Positions 7,968 through 17,076 of a stretch of DNA of 64,000 nucleotides are shown here, in pieces. A model generated the notes under the pieces. It had not been told where the DNA came from. It did no database searches and worked only from the letters and a program-made list of their open reading frames with translations. This DNA is from Flavobacterium sp. I-STPP5a. GTDB taxonomy: Bacteria; Bacteroidota; Bacteroidia; Flavobacteriales; Flavobacteriaceae. The DNA is taken from positions 1 to 64,000 of the forward strand of contig NZ_VHLM01000023.1 of assembly GCF_009764685.1 (NCBI RefSeq), in the 5' to 3' direction. How positions within the stretch are numbered: the stretch's first letter is position 1; each line of letters starts with the position of its first letter. The position numbers and the translations under genes are program-made.

Positions 7968-8681
7968 TTACTTCAACTTTCTTAAATACATATTCACCAC
8001 ATTATCAAATCCTAAATAAAGTGATTCTGCAATTAAGGCGTGACCAATAGAAACTTCCAGTAAACCCGGAATATTCTCTTTAAAAAACTGAATGTTATCC
8101 AAACTTAGATCATGACCCGCATTAATTCCTAATCCTAGTTGGTTAGCAATTTCAGCAGCTTTAACGTAAGGGTCAATTCCTTTTTTGTTCCCCAGACTGT
8201 ATTGGTGCGCAAATTCCTCGGTGTATAATTCTATTCTATCGGTTCCTGTTTTTTGAGCTCCTTCAATCATCGCTGCAATGGGATCTACAAAAATAGAGGT
8301 TCGAATACCGTTACGTTGAAATTCCTGAATCACCTCGGTCAGGTAGGCTTCATTTTTAACCGTATCCCAGCCAGCCGAAGAAGTGATGGCTCCAATGGCA
8401 TCTGGAACTAAAGTTACTTGTGTAGGCTTGCACTCTAAGACCAAGTCGATAAAATTATGTTGCGGATTTCCTTCGATATTATACTCTGTATGAACAACTG
8501 CTTTTAAGTCTCGCGCATCTTGATACCTTATGTGGCGTTCATCAGGCCTAGGATGAATGGTTATACCTTCTGCACCAAACTTTTGAATATCTGTAGCTAC
8601 CTGTAAAAGATTAGGAACATTACCACCACGAGCATTACGTAATGTAGCTATTTTATTGATATTTACACTTAACTTTGTCAT
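7968..8681 (-). CDS. pdxJ: Pyridoxine 5'-phosphate synthase
   Basis: A 237-residue TIM-barrel enzyme that condenses 1-deoxy-D-xylulose 5-phosphate with 3-amino-2-oxopropyl phosphate to pyridoxine 5'-phosphate, the last ring-forming step of the DXP-dependent vitamin B6 pathway. Visible family motifs: SVNINKIATLRNARGG at the N-terminus, GITIHPRPDERHI (about 40-52, with substrate-binding His and Arg), and the conserved NAGHDLSLDN near 190. Length is typical. It is divergent from the CBS-nadK genes. A -7-like box (TATTTTTG on the minus strand) lies at 8720-8727. Confidence 0.96.
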   Translation of the reverse strand: MTKLSVNINKIATLRNARGGNVPNLLQVATDIQKFGAEGITIHPRPDERHIRYQDARDLKAVVHTEYNIEGNPQHNFIDLVLECKPTQVTLVPDAIGAITSSAGWDTVKNEAYLTEVIQEFQRNGIRTSIFVDPIAAMIEGAQKTGTDRIELYTEEFAHQYSLGNKKGIDPYVKAAEIANQLGLGINAGHDLSLDNIQFFKENIPGLLEVSIGHALIAESLYLGFDNVVNMYLRKLK

Positions 8682-8793
8682 TTATATCGCTTTTGTTTTG
8701 ATAATTGATTTTATGATTACAAAAATACAAAGTAAAACTTAGGAGATTTTGCTAATTTTTGATTATTTTGCAAGAAATATTGCGGATTGATTT

Positions 8794-9453
8794 ATGACAG
8801 AAATTACAGAGTTTATAACTAACGATTACAAGGCTATTGATAAGCTAGAATCTATTGCCACGGTTCAGGATTTTTTTAGTGAACTCCACTACTCACACTT
8901 TCCCGTTGTAGATGAAGGTATATATATAGGTAGCATTCCATCAGAGGATATCGAAACATTTGATGGTACTAAAAAAGTGTCTGATTATCGCTTCACCCTT
9001 GAAGGTTTTCTTACAAGAACTAATATGGTATGGCTTGACGTACTTGAAGTTTTTGCTAGAAACAAAACGAATTTAGTTCCTGTTCTAGACGAAAACAATA
9101 CTTATGTTGGGTATTATGAAATAGAGGATATAATGCGTTTTTTTCACGACACCCCATTTTTAAAAGAACCAGGAGGAATCATTGTAGTAAAAAAACCCGT
9201 ACTAGAATACTCCATGAGTCAGATAGCACAAATCGTAGAGAGTAACAACGGTAAACTTCTAGGATTATTCGTTTCTGAGGCTGAGGTTGACCATGTAGTG
9301 GTGACTTTAAAAATAACTCTTGGAGCCATGAATGAAATTATTCAAACATTCAGAAGATACAATTACATTATTCTGACAGAACATCAAGAAGACAATTACA
9401 TCAACAACTTGAAAGAACGCTCTGATTATTTAGACAAATACCTTAATATCTAG
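8794..9453 (+). CDS. CBS-pair protein with C-terminal ACT-like domain
   Basis: A 219-residue cytosolic protein. Residues 1-135 form two CBS motifs (adenosyl-ligand-binding Bateman module). Residues 145-219 have the beta-alpha-beta pattern of an ACT-like domain. There is no attached catalytic or channel domain, so it is probably a stand-alone nucleotide sensor. It lies 55 bases upstream of nadK on the same strand and divergent from pdxJ, an arrangement I recall as conserved in flavobacteria. That suggests a link to NAD(P) or cofactor balance, but this is inference only. Confidence 0.82.
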   Translation: MTEITEFITNDYKAIDKLESIATVQDFFSELHYSHFPVVDEGIYIGSIPSEDIETFDGTKKVSDYRFTLEGFLTRTNMVWLDVLEVFARNKTNLVPVLDENNTYVGYYEIEDIMRFFHDTPFLKEPGGIIVVKKPVLEYSMSQIAQIVESNNGKLLGLFVSEAEVDHVVVTLKITLGAMNEIIQTFRRYNYIILTEHQEDNYINNLKERSDYLDKYLNI

Positions 9454-9508
9454 AGAAAATTTCACTTTAAAAAAGGTTATTATTCCACAAAACGATTATT
9501 CAAAAAAT

Positions 9509-10393
9509 ATGAAAGTTGCTATCTACGGTCAATATTATCAAAACAGCACAGAACCAATTATCAATGATATCTTTGATTTTTTCAATAAAAAAAAGGTTGA
9601 AATGGTTATTGAAGCTCAATTTTTAAAAATATTAAACGATAAGAAAATTGTAGAAAAAACATACAATACCTTTAGCAAACACACTGAATTAGACAGCAGT
9701 TTTGATATGTTGATAAGCATAGGTGGCGATGGTACCATATTAAGAGCTGCTACGCTAGTAAGAAACTCCGGCATTCCAATATTAGGTATAAATGCAGGCA
9801 GACTAGGTTTTTTAGCTACAGTACAAAAGGAAAATATTGCAGCATTTATGCAATTTGTAATTGATAAAAAATATACCATTTCAAAAAGGACATTATTAAC
9901 TTTAACCTGCACACCCACAAACGAGGCAATTGAGGAAATTAATTTTGCAATGAATGAAATAACAGTGAGCAGAAAAGATACTACTTCTATGATCACTATT
10001 GACACGTATCTAAACGGAGAGTTTTTAAATTCATATTGGGCAGATGGATTGATCATATCAACACCTACAGGTTCAACAGGATATTCATTAAGTTGTGGAG
10101 GACCAATATTAACTCCTGATGTAAAAAGTCTTGTTATTACACCAATTGCACCACACAACCTAACAGCAAGACCACTTGTAGTTCCAGACGAAACAGAAAT
10201 AAGGTTAAAAGTATCTGGTAGAGAAGAAAATTATTTGGTTTCATTAGATTCAAGAGTTACCTCAATAAAAAACGAATCGATACTAACTTTAAATAAAACA
10301 CCATTTCAAATTAATATGGTTGAAATTCCCGAAGAAACTTTTCTAAAAACACTTCGTAGCAAACTACTTTGGGGCCAAGACAAACGCAATTAA
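9509..10393 (+). CDS. nadK: NAD kinase
   Basis: A 294-residue enzyme that phosphorylates NAD+ to NADP+. Signature elements: GGDGT (72-76) in ISIGGDGTILRAA, NAGRLGFLA, the NE motif in FAMNEITVSRKD, and the Gly-rich loop ADGLIISTPTGSTGYS. Length and motif order match bacterial PpnK. It follows the CBS gene closely, and a 169-base gap with a consensus promoter separates it from the DUF6089-uppS-bamA unit, although read-through is possible. Confidence 0.96.
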   Translation: MKVAIYGQYYQNSTEPIINDIFDFFNKKKVEMVIEAQFLKILNDKKIVEKTYNTFSKHTELDSSFDMLISIGGDGTILRAATLVRNSGIPILGINAGRLGFLATVQKENIAAFMQFVIDKKYTISKRTLLTLTCTPTNEAIEEINFAMNEITVSRKDTTSMITIDTYLNGEFLNSYWADGLIISTPTGSTGYSLSCGGPILTPDVKSLVITPIAPHNLTARPLVVPDETEIRLKVSGREENYLVSLDSRVTSIKNESILTLNKTPFQINMVEIPEETFLKTLRSKLLWGQDKRN

Positions 10394-10515
10394 ATCATTT
10401 AACTTAAAAGCCATACGATTTTATCAGTTTTTTACGTTTAAAAGAAACAAACACCTTGTTTAATGAACGTTACCATGTGAATTATTAAAAAAACACACAT
10501 TTAACAGATTGAGCA

Positions 10516-10544
10516 TTGTATCGAATTGATAATTATTATATTTG
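10516..10544 (+). promoter_or_regulatory. Promoter of the DUF6089-uppS-bamA-ompH unit
   Basis: TTG at 10516-10518, an 18-base spacer and TATATTTG at 10537-10544 match the Bacteroidetes consensus. The -7 box overlaps an upstream in-frame ATG at 10542, which therefore cannot be the start. This supports initiation at 10563. Confidence 0.72.
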
Positions 10545-10562
10545 CACGCAATTTTTGAGTTA

Positions 10563-11237
10563 ATGAAGAAGATCTTTTATTTATTATTATCTATTATCCC
10601 CTTTACCGAAGCACAATCTCAAATACATGAGATTGGTATTTTTATGGGCGGTAGCAATTACATAGGTGATGTAGGCTCAACAACTTATATTGCACCACAT
10701 GAAACTGCTTTTGGTTTTTTATACAAATGGAATAAAAGTCCAAGACACTCCTACAGGTTTTCATACAATCAATCACACCTTACCGCTAGAGATCAAGATT
10801 CTAAAGAAGGCAGCAGAGCAAAAAGAGGATATGATTTTAAAACTAATATCCAAGAAGTATCATTAGGACTAGAGTTCAACTTTTTTGACTTTAACCTACA
10901 TGAATCTTCTACTAAAGTCACTCCCTATGTAGCATCAGGCATTAATTATATATTTGCTGATTACAACTTAAACAATAGCAAGAGTGGCTTAACTGTAAAT
11001 GGAAAAACAGAGAGAAAAAAGTCGCTTGCAATACCTATGATAATAGGAATTAAGTCTAATATTGCACCTAAACTAATACTAGCTCTAGAAACAGGAGCCA
11101 GATACAGCATGACCGATAATATAGACGGCAGTTTTAATCAAAATTTTGGGAATATAAATAATAACGATTGGTATGTTTTTACAGGAGTAAGTCTTACATA
11201 CACTTTTGGACAAAAACCGTGTTATTGCAAAGAATAA
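10563..11237 (+). CDS. DUF6089 family outer-membrane beta-barrel protein
   Basis: A 224-residue exported protein: signal peptide about 1-19, then alternating amphipathic strands of a small (about 8-strand) barrel. It contains GGSNYIGDVG near the mature N-terminus and a final strand SLTYTFGQ followed by a short CYCKE tail. It fits DUF6089, a Bacteroidetes family encoded immediately upstream of uppS and bamA. Its stop is 2 bases before the uppS start. Function is unknown; the position suggests a role in, or dependence on, outer-membrane assembly. The start at 10563 is fixed by the promoter, whose -7 box lies over the only upstream alternative. Confidence 0.82.
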   Translation: MKKIFYLLLSIIPFTEAQSQIHEIGIFMGGSNYIGDVGSTTYIAPHETAFGFLYKWNKSPRHSYRFSYNQSHLTARDQDSKEGSRAKRGYDFKTNIQEVSLGLEFNFFDFNLHESSTKVTPYVASGINYIFADYNLNNSKSGLTVNGKTERKKSLAIPMIIGIKSNIAPKLILALETGARYSMTDNIDGSFNQNFGNINNNDWYVFTGVSLTYTFGQKPCYCKE

Positions 11238-11239
11238 AA

Positions 11240-11980
11240 ATGAATTTATTAGAAAATATAGACACCACTAGATTACCCAAACACCTAGCCATCATCATGG
11301 ACGGTAATGGACGCTGGGCAAAACAACAAGGTTTTTTACGCGCTTTTGGTCACGAAAGCGGTACTAAATCCGTAAAACTTATCATTGAAGCTACAGCAAA
11401 ATTAGGTATTGAGTGCTTAACGTTATATGCATTCTCTACCGAAAACTGGAACAGACCTAAGCTTGAGGTAGAAACCTTAATGAAGGTTCTTATAAACTCT
11501 TTAAAGAAAGAGTTGCCCACACTACAAAAAAACAACATTAAGCTCAACGCCATAGGCAACTTAGAAAAACTACCTAAAACAGCTCAAAAAGAATTACTTG
11601 ACGTTATTGAAAAGACAAAAAACAATACTCAAATGACTTTGACTTTGGCATTAAGTTATGGTTCTAGAGAAGAACTCGTTTCGGCCGTAAAAAACATTTG
11701 TAGTAAAGTTAAAAATAATATAATTTCAATAGACAATATTGACGATTCAATTATTAATGAGCATCTTTACACGCAAAATTTACCAGAGGTAGATTTATTA
11801 ATACGAACAAGTGGAGAACATAGGATAAGTAATTTTTTGTTGTGGCAAATAGCCTATGCAGAATTATATTTTACTGATATATTGTGGCCAGACTTTAAAG
11901 AACAAGATTTATATGAGGCTATCATTAGTTATCAAAAAAGAGAACGCAGATTTGGAAAAACAAGTGAACAAATTAAATAA
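11240..11980 (+). CDS. uppS: Undecaprenyl diphosphate synthase (isoprenyl transferase)
   Basis: A 246-residue cis-prenyltransferase making the C55 lipid carrier for peptidoglycan and O-antigen. Motifs: IIMDGNGRWAK (Asp21, the metal-binding Asp, and Arg25/Trp26), FGHESG, LYAFSTENWNRP, and the C-terminal LLIRTSGEHRISNFLLWQ with FTDILWPDF. The ATG at 11240 aligns with the family start; an earlier in-frame ATG (11168) lies inside the DUF6089 gene. The gene starts 2 bases after DUF6089 and ends 7 bases before the proposed bamA start, so translational coupling is likely. Confidence 0.96.
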   Translation: MNLLENIDTTRLPKHLAIIMDGNGRWAKQQGFLRAFGHESGTKSVKLIIEATAKLGIECLTLYAFSTENWNRPKLEVETLMKVLINSLKKELPTLQKNNIKLNAIGNLEKLPKTAQKELLDVIEKTKNNTQMTLTLALSYGSREELVSAVKNICSKVKNNIISIDNIDDSIINEHLYTQNLPEVDLLIRTSGEHRISNFLLWQIAYAELYFTDILWPDFKEQDLYEAIISYQKRERRFGKTSEQIK

Positions 11981-11987
11981 TTTTTTA

Positions 11988-14630
11988 GTGTTAAAAAAAA
12001 GCATAAAATTAGCCCTTAGCGTATTAATTTTTGGGTGTTTTACACAAGTAAAAGCGCAGGAAAGAGTTCCTTTTGATCAAGGAAAAAAATACATATTAGC
12101 AGATGTAACTATTGTAGGAGATATCAGTTTTAACAGCCAAACTGTAGTGACTTTTACAGGTTTACAAAAAGGACAAGAAATCACTATTCCTGGCGAGCAA
12201 GTTAGTACAGCCATAAAAAAACTGGGTAAACTTGGATTATTTGATGAAATCTCATTCTATGTAAATAGAATTCAAAACGATAGCATTTACCTTGATTTAC
12301 ATATTGTTGAACTACCTAAACTAGGTGAAGTAAAAATTGTAGGAGTAAAAAAGGCTAAAGTAGAAGAATTAATTAAAGACAACTCTCTTACAAAAGGAAA
12401 AGTTGTTAATGAAAACTTAATAACAACCACTAAAAATTATATTGAAAATAAATATAAAAAAGACGGTTTTTATAACACTAAAGTTAACATCAACACTATA
12501 AAAGACACCGCAACTATCAATCAAGTGAATATGCTTGTAAACATTGATAAAGGGGATAAAGTCAAAATAAAAAGTATTGATTTTGTAGGGAATACAAAAA
12601 TTAGCGACAAAAAATTACGTAAAGTAATGAAAGACACAAAGGAAAAAAATCCTTTACATGTTTTAAAACCATCAAAATACATTAAAGACAAATACAAAGC
12701 CGATCTTGAAAAAGTAATAGCTTCTTACAAAGAAAAAGGCTTTAGAGACGCTAGAATAGTATCTGACTCTATAGTATACAATAAAGATAAAAACCTTTTA
12801 AATATAAAAATCAATGTTGAAGAAGGTAATAAATACTACTTTGGAAATATTAAATTCCTAGGAAACACTGTCTATACTGATCAAGGTTTAGGTAGAGTTT
12901 TAGGAGTTAAAAAAGGAGACACTTATAACGGTGTTTTACTTGAAAAAAGAATTGCAGACAAGTCTAAACCAGATGCCGAAGACTTAACAAACTTATACCA
13001 AAACAATGGCTATTTATTTTCGAACGTAAATGCAGTTGAAGTAAAGACAGCAAACGATACCATTGATTTTGAGATTAGAATTACTGAAGGACCTATTGCT
13101 TATTTTAATAAAATTTCAGTAGTAGGAAATGATAAAACTAATGATAGAGTAATTTACCGTGAACTAAGAACCAAGCCAGGGGAAAAATACAGTAAAGACG
13201 AATTAGTACGTACAGTTCGTGAAATTGGACAATTAGGATTTTTTGATCCAGAAGCAATTGACCCGAAATTTAAAAATGTAGATTCAGGAGCAGGAACGGT
13301 AGATATTGAATACAATCTTGTAGAAAAAGGATCAAGCCAAATTGAACTTCAAGGTGGTTATGGCGGTGGTGGTTTCATAGGTACACTTGGACTATCATTT
13401 AACAATTTTTCTGCTAAAAATATGTTTAAAAAAGAAGCCTACAAGCCCTTACCTATGGGAGACGGACAAAAAGTTTCATTGCGTTTGCAAGCAAGTACTT
13501 TTTTTCAAACCTATAGTATGTCGTTTTCTGAGCCATGGTTTGGAGGAAAAAAACCAGTATCTTTTAGTTCATCCTTATCATACAGTAAACAATTTTTAAA
13601 CAATTTCGTTACGCAAAGAGCAGATAAAACAAGAAGTTTTGATATCCTAACCTTGTCTGTAGGTCTTGCAAAAAGACTAACTGTACCAGATGATTTCTTT
13701 GTATTATCTCAATCTATAAGTTACCAGCACTATTCGTTAAACAACTACAACACCGGGTTGTTTACCTTTGGTAACGGAACTTCGAGAAACTTATCATATA
13801 CTGTAGGACTTACCAGAAATAGCAAAGGTGTAAACCCAATTTTCCCTACATACGGATCAGAGATCAGCCTTTCGGCAAAACTGACTCCACCTTATTCTTT
13901 GTTTAATGGAGTAGATTATGCTAACCTTGGCAATCAAGAAGAGTACAAATTAAAGAATACACAAAACAGACAAAATATACCAGATGATAATGGTAACACT
14001 GTAAATATTGGAGATTATATTGATGCTAACGGCAATAAAGTAACTGATTTTAATTTGGCTGTAGCCGATGCAAGTAAAGTAGACCAAAAAAGATTCAACT
14101 GGTTAGAATACTATAAAGTAAAATTTAAAGCAGATACGTATACCAAAATTTACGATAAATTAGTATTGCGTTTATTAACAGAGTTTGGATTCTTAGGAAG
14201 CTACAATCAAGATCGTGGAGCAGTACCTTTTGAAAGATATTATTTAGGTGGAGACGGGCAGGCAAACTTTGCAATGGATGGACGTGAAAACATTCAATTA
14301 AGAGGATATAAAAACAACTCTCTTACTCCTACAAATGGAACAGGAGAACCAATAGGTGGAACAGTATTTAACAAGTTTTCTATGGAATTACGTTACCCTA
14401 TCACACTAAAACAATCAGCATCTATATATGCACTTGGATTTTTAGAGGCGGGATCAGCATATAAAGATTTCAAAGCATACAACCCATTTGCTCTAAGCCG
14501 TTCTGCTGGAGTTGGATTGCGTATATTTATGCCCGCATTTGGATTATTAGGAATTGATTTTGCTCATGGGTTTGATCCAGTAGGAGATAATTTACAGTCA
14601 GTTCATTTCATTATAGGCCAGCAGTTCTAA
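11988..14630 (+). CDS. bamA: Outer-membrane assembly factor BamA
   Basis: The central beta-barrel insertase of the outer membrane. With the GTG start at 11988 it has 880 residues: signal peptide about 1-25 (ending VKAQ), five POTRA domains (about 35-440), and a 16-strand Omp85 barrel ending in IIGQQF with the expected terminal Phe. No ATG lies near the signal peptide. An in-frame ATG at 11913 sits inside uppS and would add 25 charged residues in front of the signal, so GTG is preferred. It is followed by two Skp-type chaperone genes, the classic bamA-skp order. Confidence 0.93.
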   Translation: MLKKSIKLALSVLIFGCFTQVKAQERVPFDQGKKYILADVTIVGDISFNSQTVVTFTGLQKGQEITIPGEQVSTAIKKLGKLGLFDEISFYVNRIQNDSIYLDLHIVELPKLGEVKIVGVKKAKVEELIKDNSLTKGKVVNENLITTTKNYIENKYKKDGFYNTKVNINTIKDTATINQVNMLVNIDKGDKVKIKSIDFVGNTKISDKKLRKVMKDTKEKNPLHVLKPSKYIKDKYKADLEKVIASYKEKGFRDARIVSDSIVYNKDKNLLNIKINVEEGNKYYFGNIKFLGNTVYTDQGLGRVLGVKKGDTYNGVLLEKRIADKSKPDAEDLTNLYQNNGYLFSNVNAVEVKTANDTIDFEIRITEGPIAYFNKISVVGNDKTNDRVIYRELRTKPGEKYSKDELVRTVREIGQLGFFDPEAIDPKFKNVDSGAGTVDIEYNLVEKGSSQIELQGGYGGGGFIGTLGLSFNNFSAKNMFKKEAYKPLPMGDGQKVSLRLQASTFFQTYSMSFSEPWFGGKKPVSFSSSLSYSKQFLNNFVTQRADKTRSFDILTLSVGLAKRLTVPDDFFVLSQSISYQHYSLNNYNTGLFTFGNGTSRNLSYTVGLTRNSKGVNPIFPTYGSEISLSAKLTPPYSLFNGVDYANLGNQEEYKLKNTQNRQNIPDDNGNTVNIGDYIDANGNKVTDFNLAVADASKVDQKRFNWLEYYKVKFKADTYTKIYDKLVLRLLTEFGFLGSYNQDRGAVPFERYYLGGDGQANFAMDGRENIQLRGYKNNSLTPTNGTGEPIGGTVFNKFSMELRYPITLKQSASIYALGFLEAGSAYKDFKAYNPFALSRSAGVGLRIFMPAFGLLGIDFAHGFDPVGDNLQSVHFIIGQQF

Positions 14631-14663
14631 GCATCTTTTTTTGCAACTTAAAATAGTACCATT

Positions 14664-15659
14664 ATGAAAAAACAATTTACAGTCTTTTTTATAGTATTTG
14701 CATTTATTTTCCACGGGTTAAATGCACAAGTCAAAGGAACAAAACTTGGGTACATAGACATGGAGTATATTTTACAAAATGTACCCGATTATATTGAGGC
14801 AAAAAATCAATTGGATCAAAGAACTCAAAAGTGGAAGCTTGAGATTGATACTAAAAGAAACGAGATTAATTCTCTAAAGGAAGCCCTGAAAGCAGAAAAA
14901 ACTTTATTAACAAAAGAGTTAATTGAAGAAAGAGAAACAGAAATTCGGTTTCTTGAAAATGAAAATTTAGAATACCAGCAAAAAAGATTTGGTCCTAACG
15001 GTGATTTAATAGCACAAAAAGAAACACTGATAAAACCAATACAAGACCAAGTTTTTACAGCAGTTCAAGATATTGCAGACCGATTAAAATATGATTTTAT
15101 TTTTGATAAATCTTCGGACCTAACTATGCTATTTGCCGCAAAAAAATTCGATATTAGCGATCAAGTTTTAAGAGTTCTTACACGTGCCGAAAAAAGAGAG
15201 CAACTCACAAAAAAGCAACTCAAAGATGCTGAGGCAAGGGAAAGCAAAGAAGATACCGATGCTGATAACGAACTTGTTCAAGAAAGACAAAAAGTTCTAG
15301 AAGAGAAAAAGACAGCTCGAGACAAAGCTTTTGAAGAGCGCAAAGCATTGCAAGAGCAAAAGAAAAAAGAATTCGAGGACAACAAAAAAAGAATTCAAGA
15401 GGAAAGATTGGCTAAAAAAAATGGCACGATTTTAGCAAAACCAACTTCAGATGACGCAACTAAAACTGCCACAAATGAAGCAACTAAAACGACCCAAAAA
15501 ACGGAAGAAGTAAAAATAAATTCAGCCGAAGAGAAAAAGAAAATTTTTGAAGAACGAAAGAAAGCTTTAGAGGATAAAAAGAAAAAAATCCTTGAAGATC
15601 GCGAAGCTCAAAAAAAAGCAAAAGAAGATTTACAAAAGAAAAACACAAATAACAATTAA
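14664..15659 (+). CDS. OmpH/Skp-like periplasmic chaperone with long charged tail
   Basis: A 331-residue exported protein. Signal peptide about 1-21; an OmpH/Skp domain (about 25-175) beginning LGYIDMEYILQNVPDY and made of two long coiled-coil helices; then a tail (about 180-331) dominated by Lys, Glu, Asp and Arg with a Thr-rich interruption near 265-285. Skp grips unfolded outer-membrane proteins as a trimer and passes them to BamA. The tail roughly doubles the usual length. It lies 33 bases after bamA and 21 before a second ompH gene. Confidence 0.9.
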   Translation: MKKQFTVFFIVFAFIFHGLNAQVKGTKLGYIDMEYILQNVPDYIEAKNQLDQRTQKWKLEIDTKRNEINSLKEALKAEKTLLTKELIEERETEIRFLENENLEYQQKRFGPNGDLIAQKETLIKPIQDQVFTAVQDIADRLKYDFIFDKSSDLTMLFAAKKFDISDQVLRVLTRAEKREQLTKKQLKDAEARESKEDTDADNELVQERQKVLEEKKTARDKAFEERKALQEQKKKEFEDNKKRIQEERLAKKNGTILAKPTSDDATKTATNEATKTTQKTEEVKINSAEEKKKIFEERKKALEDKKKKILEDREAQKKAKEDLQKKNTNNN

Positions 15660-15680
15660 TTACTTAATATTTTAAAACCG

Positions 15681-16181
15681 ATGAAACAAATCAAAACTCT
15701 ATTAATTGCTGCACTATTAATGTTAGGAGCAAACCAAACCGTTAATGCACAAGCAAAGACAGCTCATGTTGATGTAAGTGAAATTATGACAAAAATGCCA
15801 GCAGTATTAGATGGTCAAAAACAATTAGACAAATTGAGCGGTACATACGATGCTGAATACAAAAAAATGGTAGAAGAGTACCAAGGAAAATTAAAAAAGT
15901 ACGAAGCAGAAGCTGCTACAGTAACTGAAGCAATAAACGGTGAACGTTCAAAAGAAGTACAAGACATGCAAAAAAGGATTGTTGATTATAGAGACAATGC
16001 TCAAAAAGAATTGCAACAAAAAGAATCTGATATCATGAAACCCCTTATGGAAAAAGTAAGAGCTTCAATCCAAAAAATTGGTAAAGCAAAAGGTTTTCAA
16101 TATATCGTTGATGGATCTTCTTTATTACTTGCTGACGGACCAAACTTAACTGCTGATGTTAAAAAAGATTTAGGTTTCTAA
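15681..16181 (+). CDS. OmpH/Skp family periplasmic chaperone
   Basis: A 166-residue exported protein of standard Skp size. Signal peptide about 1-23 (ending VNAQ), then the OmpH domain with AHVDVSEIMTKMP and two tentacle helices rich in Lys, Glu and Gln; the last segment QYIVDGSSLLLADG is the typical body strand. A trimeric holdase for outer-membrane proteins on their way to BamA. Last gene of the bamA unit; a clear terminator follows at 16204-16241. Confidence 0.92.
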   Translation: MKQIKTLLIAALLMLGANQTVNAQAKTAHVDVSEIMTKMPAVLDGQKQLDKLSGTYDAEYKKMVEEYQGKLKKYEAEAATVTEAINGERSKEVQDMQKRIVDYRDNAQKELQQKESDIMKPLMEKVRASIQKIGKAKGFQYIVDGSSLLLADGPNLTADVKKDLGF

Positions 16182-16203
16182 GAAAATCAAGCTTTAAATT
16201 ATA

Positions 16204-16241
16204 AAAACTGCTCCTACTATTAATGTTTGAGCAGTTTTTTG
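16204..16241 (+). terminator. Intrinsic terminator after the bamA-ompH unit
   Basis: Perfect 10-bp stem AAAACTGCTC / GAGCAGTTTT (16204-16213 and 16229-16238), with the T-run continuing to 16240. Confidence 0.85.
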
Positions 16242-16254
16242 TTTCAATACAGTA

Positions 16255-16285
16255 TTGCAATATTAAATTTAAGCACATAACTTTG
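16255..16285 (+). promoter_or_regulatory. murI promoter, very short or no leader
   Basis: TTG at 16255-16257, a 20-base spacer, TAACTTTG at 16278-16285. The -7 box ends only 5 bases before the ATG at 16291, so the transcript should begin at or within a few bases of the start codon. Confidence 0.65.
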
Positions 16286-16290
16286 TTACT

Positions 16291-17070
16291 ATGGACTACA
16301 ACAATCAGCCGATAGGAATTTTTGACTCAGGAATAGGTGGCACCTCAATATGGTGTGCTATACATGCCTTACTTCCAAATGAAAAAACAATATATCTTGC
16401 CGATAGCAAAAATGCTCCCTACGGTCAAAAATCAAAATCAGATATTATTGCCTTGAGCATGAAGAACACTGATTTTTTAATAGATATGGGTTGTAAATTA
16501 ATAGTAGTGGCTTGCAATACCGCTACCACAAACGCTATTCAAGAATTAAGGGCCAAATATACTATTCCTTTTATAGGCATAGAACCAGCTATAAAACCTG
16601 CCGTAACGCATTCAAAAACACAAGTCATAGGCATTTTAGCTACACAAGGCACACTCAATAGTGAACTCTTTAACAAAACCACTGAAAAATATCAGGATAC
16701 AAAAATAATCGAACAAGTAGGACACGGCTTGGTTCAATTGATAGAAAACGGACAGATAAACTCCCCAGAAATGACTCTTTTACTAGAATCTTATCTTGTA
16801 CCAATGATTAGAGAAAACATTGATTATCTTGTACTAGGTTGCAGCCATTACCCCTATTTGATTCCGCAAATAAAAAAAATACTCCCTGATCACATTCAAA
16901 TTATAGATTCAGGTCAGGCTGTAGCCAAACAAACACAAAATGTACTAAAAGAAAAGGTAGGTTTTGGCGATAGTTCGGAGACTAAAAATATATTCTACAC
17001 AAACACAACCCCAAAAGTGCTTCAAGAAATTATTGGTAATGATTTTATCGCCATTAGTAAAGATTTTTAA
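16291..17070 (+). CDS. murI: Glutamate racemase
   Basis: A 259-residue enzyme interconverting L- and D-glutamate for peptidoglycan. Motifs: GIFDSGIGGTS (9-19), APYGQKS (42-48), and the two catalytic cysteines in VACNTATTNA (Cys75) and LGCSHYPYL (Cys184). The start is fixed by a promoter ending 5 bases upstream. The gene converges with the carbonic anhydrase-like gene 6 bases away. Function is secure. Confidence 0.96.
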   Translation: MDYNNQPIGIFDSGIGGTSIWCAIHALLPNEKTIYLADSKNAPYGQKSKSDIIALSMKNTDFLIDMGCKLIVVACNTATTNAIQELRAKYTIPFIGIEPAIKPAVTHSKTQVIGILATQGTLNSELFNKTTEKYQDTKIIEQVGHGLVQLIENGQINSPEMTLLLESYLVPMIRENIDYLVLGCSHYPYLIPQIKKILPDHIQIIDSGQAVAKQTQNVLKEKVGFGDSSETKNIFYTNTTPKVLQEIIGNDFIAISKDF

Positions 17071-17076
17071 AGTAAT

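Noticed and set aside
9616..10158. 180-codon open frame on the minus strand inside nadK
   Set aside because: It is wholly antisense to a secure NAD kinase with all catalytic motifs, and its translation has no recognisable features. It exists because the AT-rich code leaves few stops on the opposite strand.
11856..11987. Longer BamA form starting inside uppS
   Set aside because: It would put 44 charged, non-signal residues before the signal peptide. The GTG at 11988 lies right at the signal peptide, 7 bases after the uppS stop.
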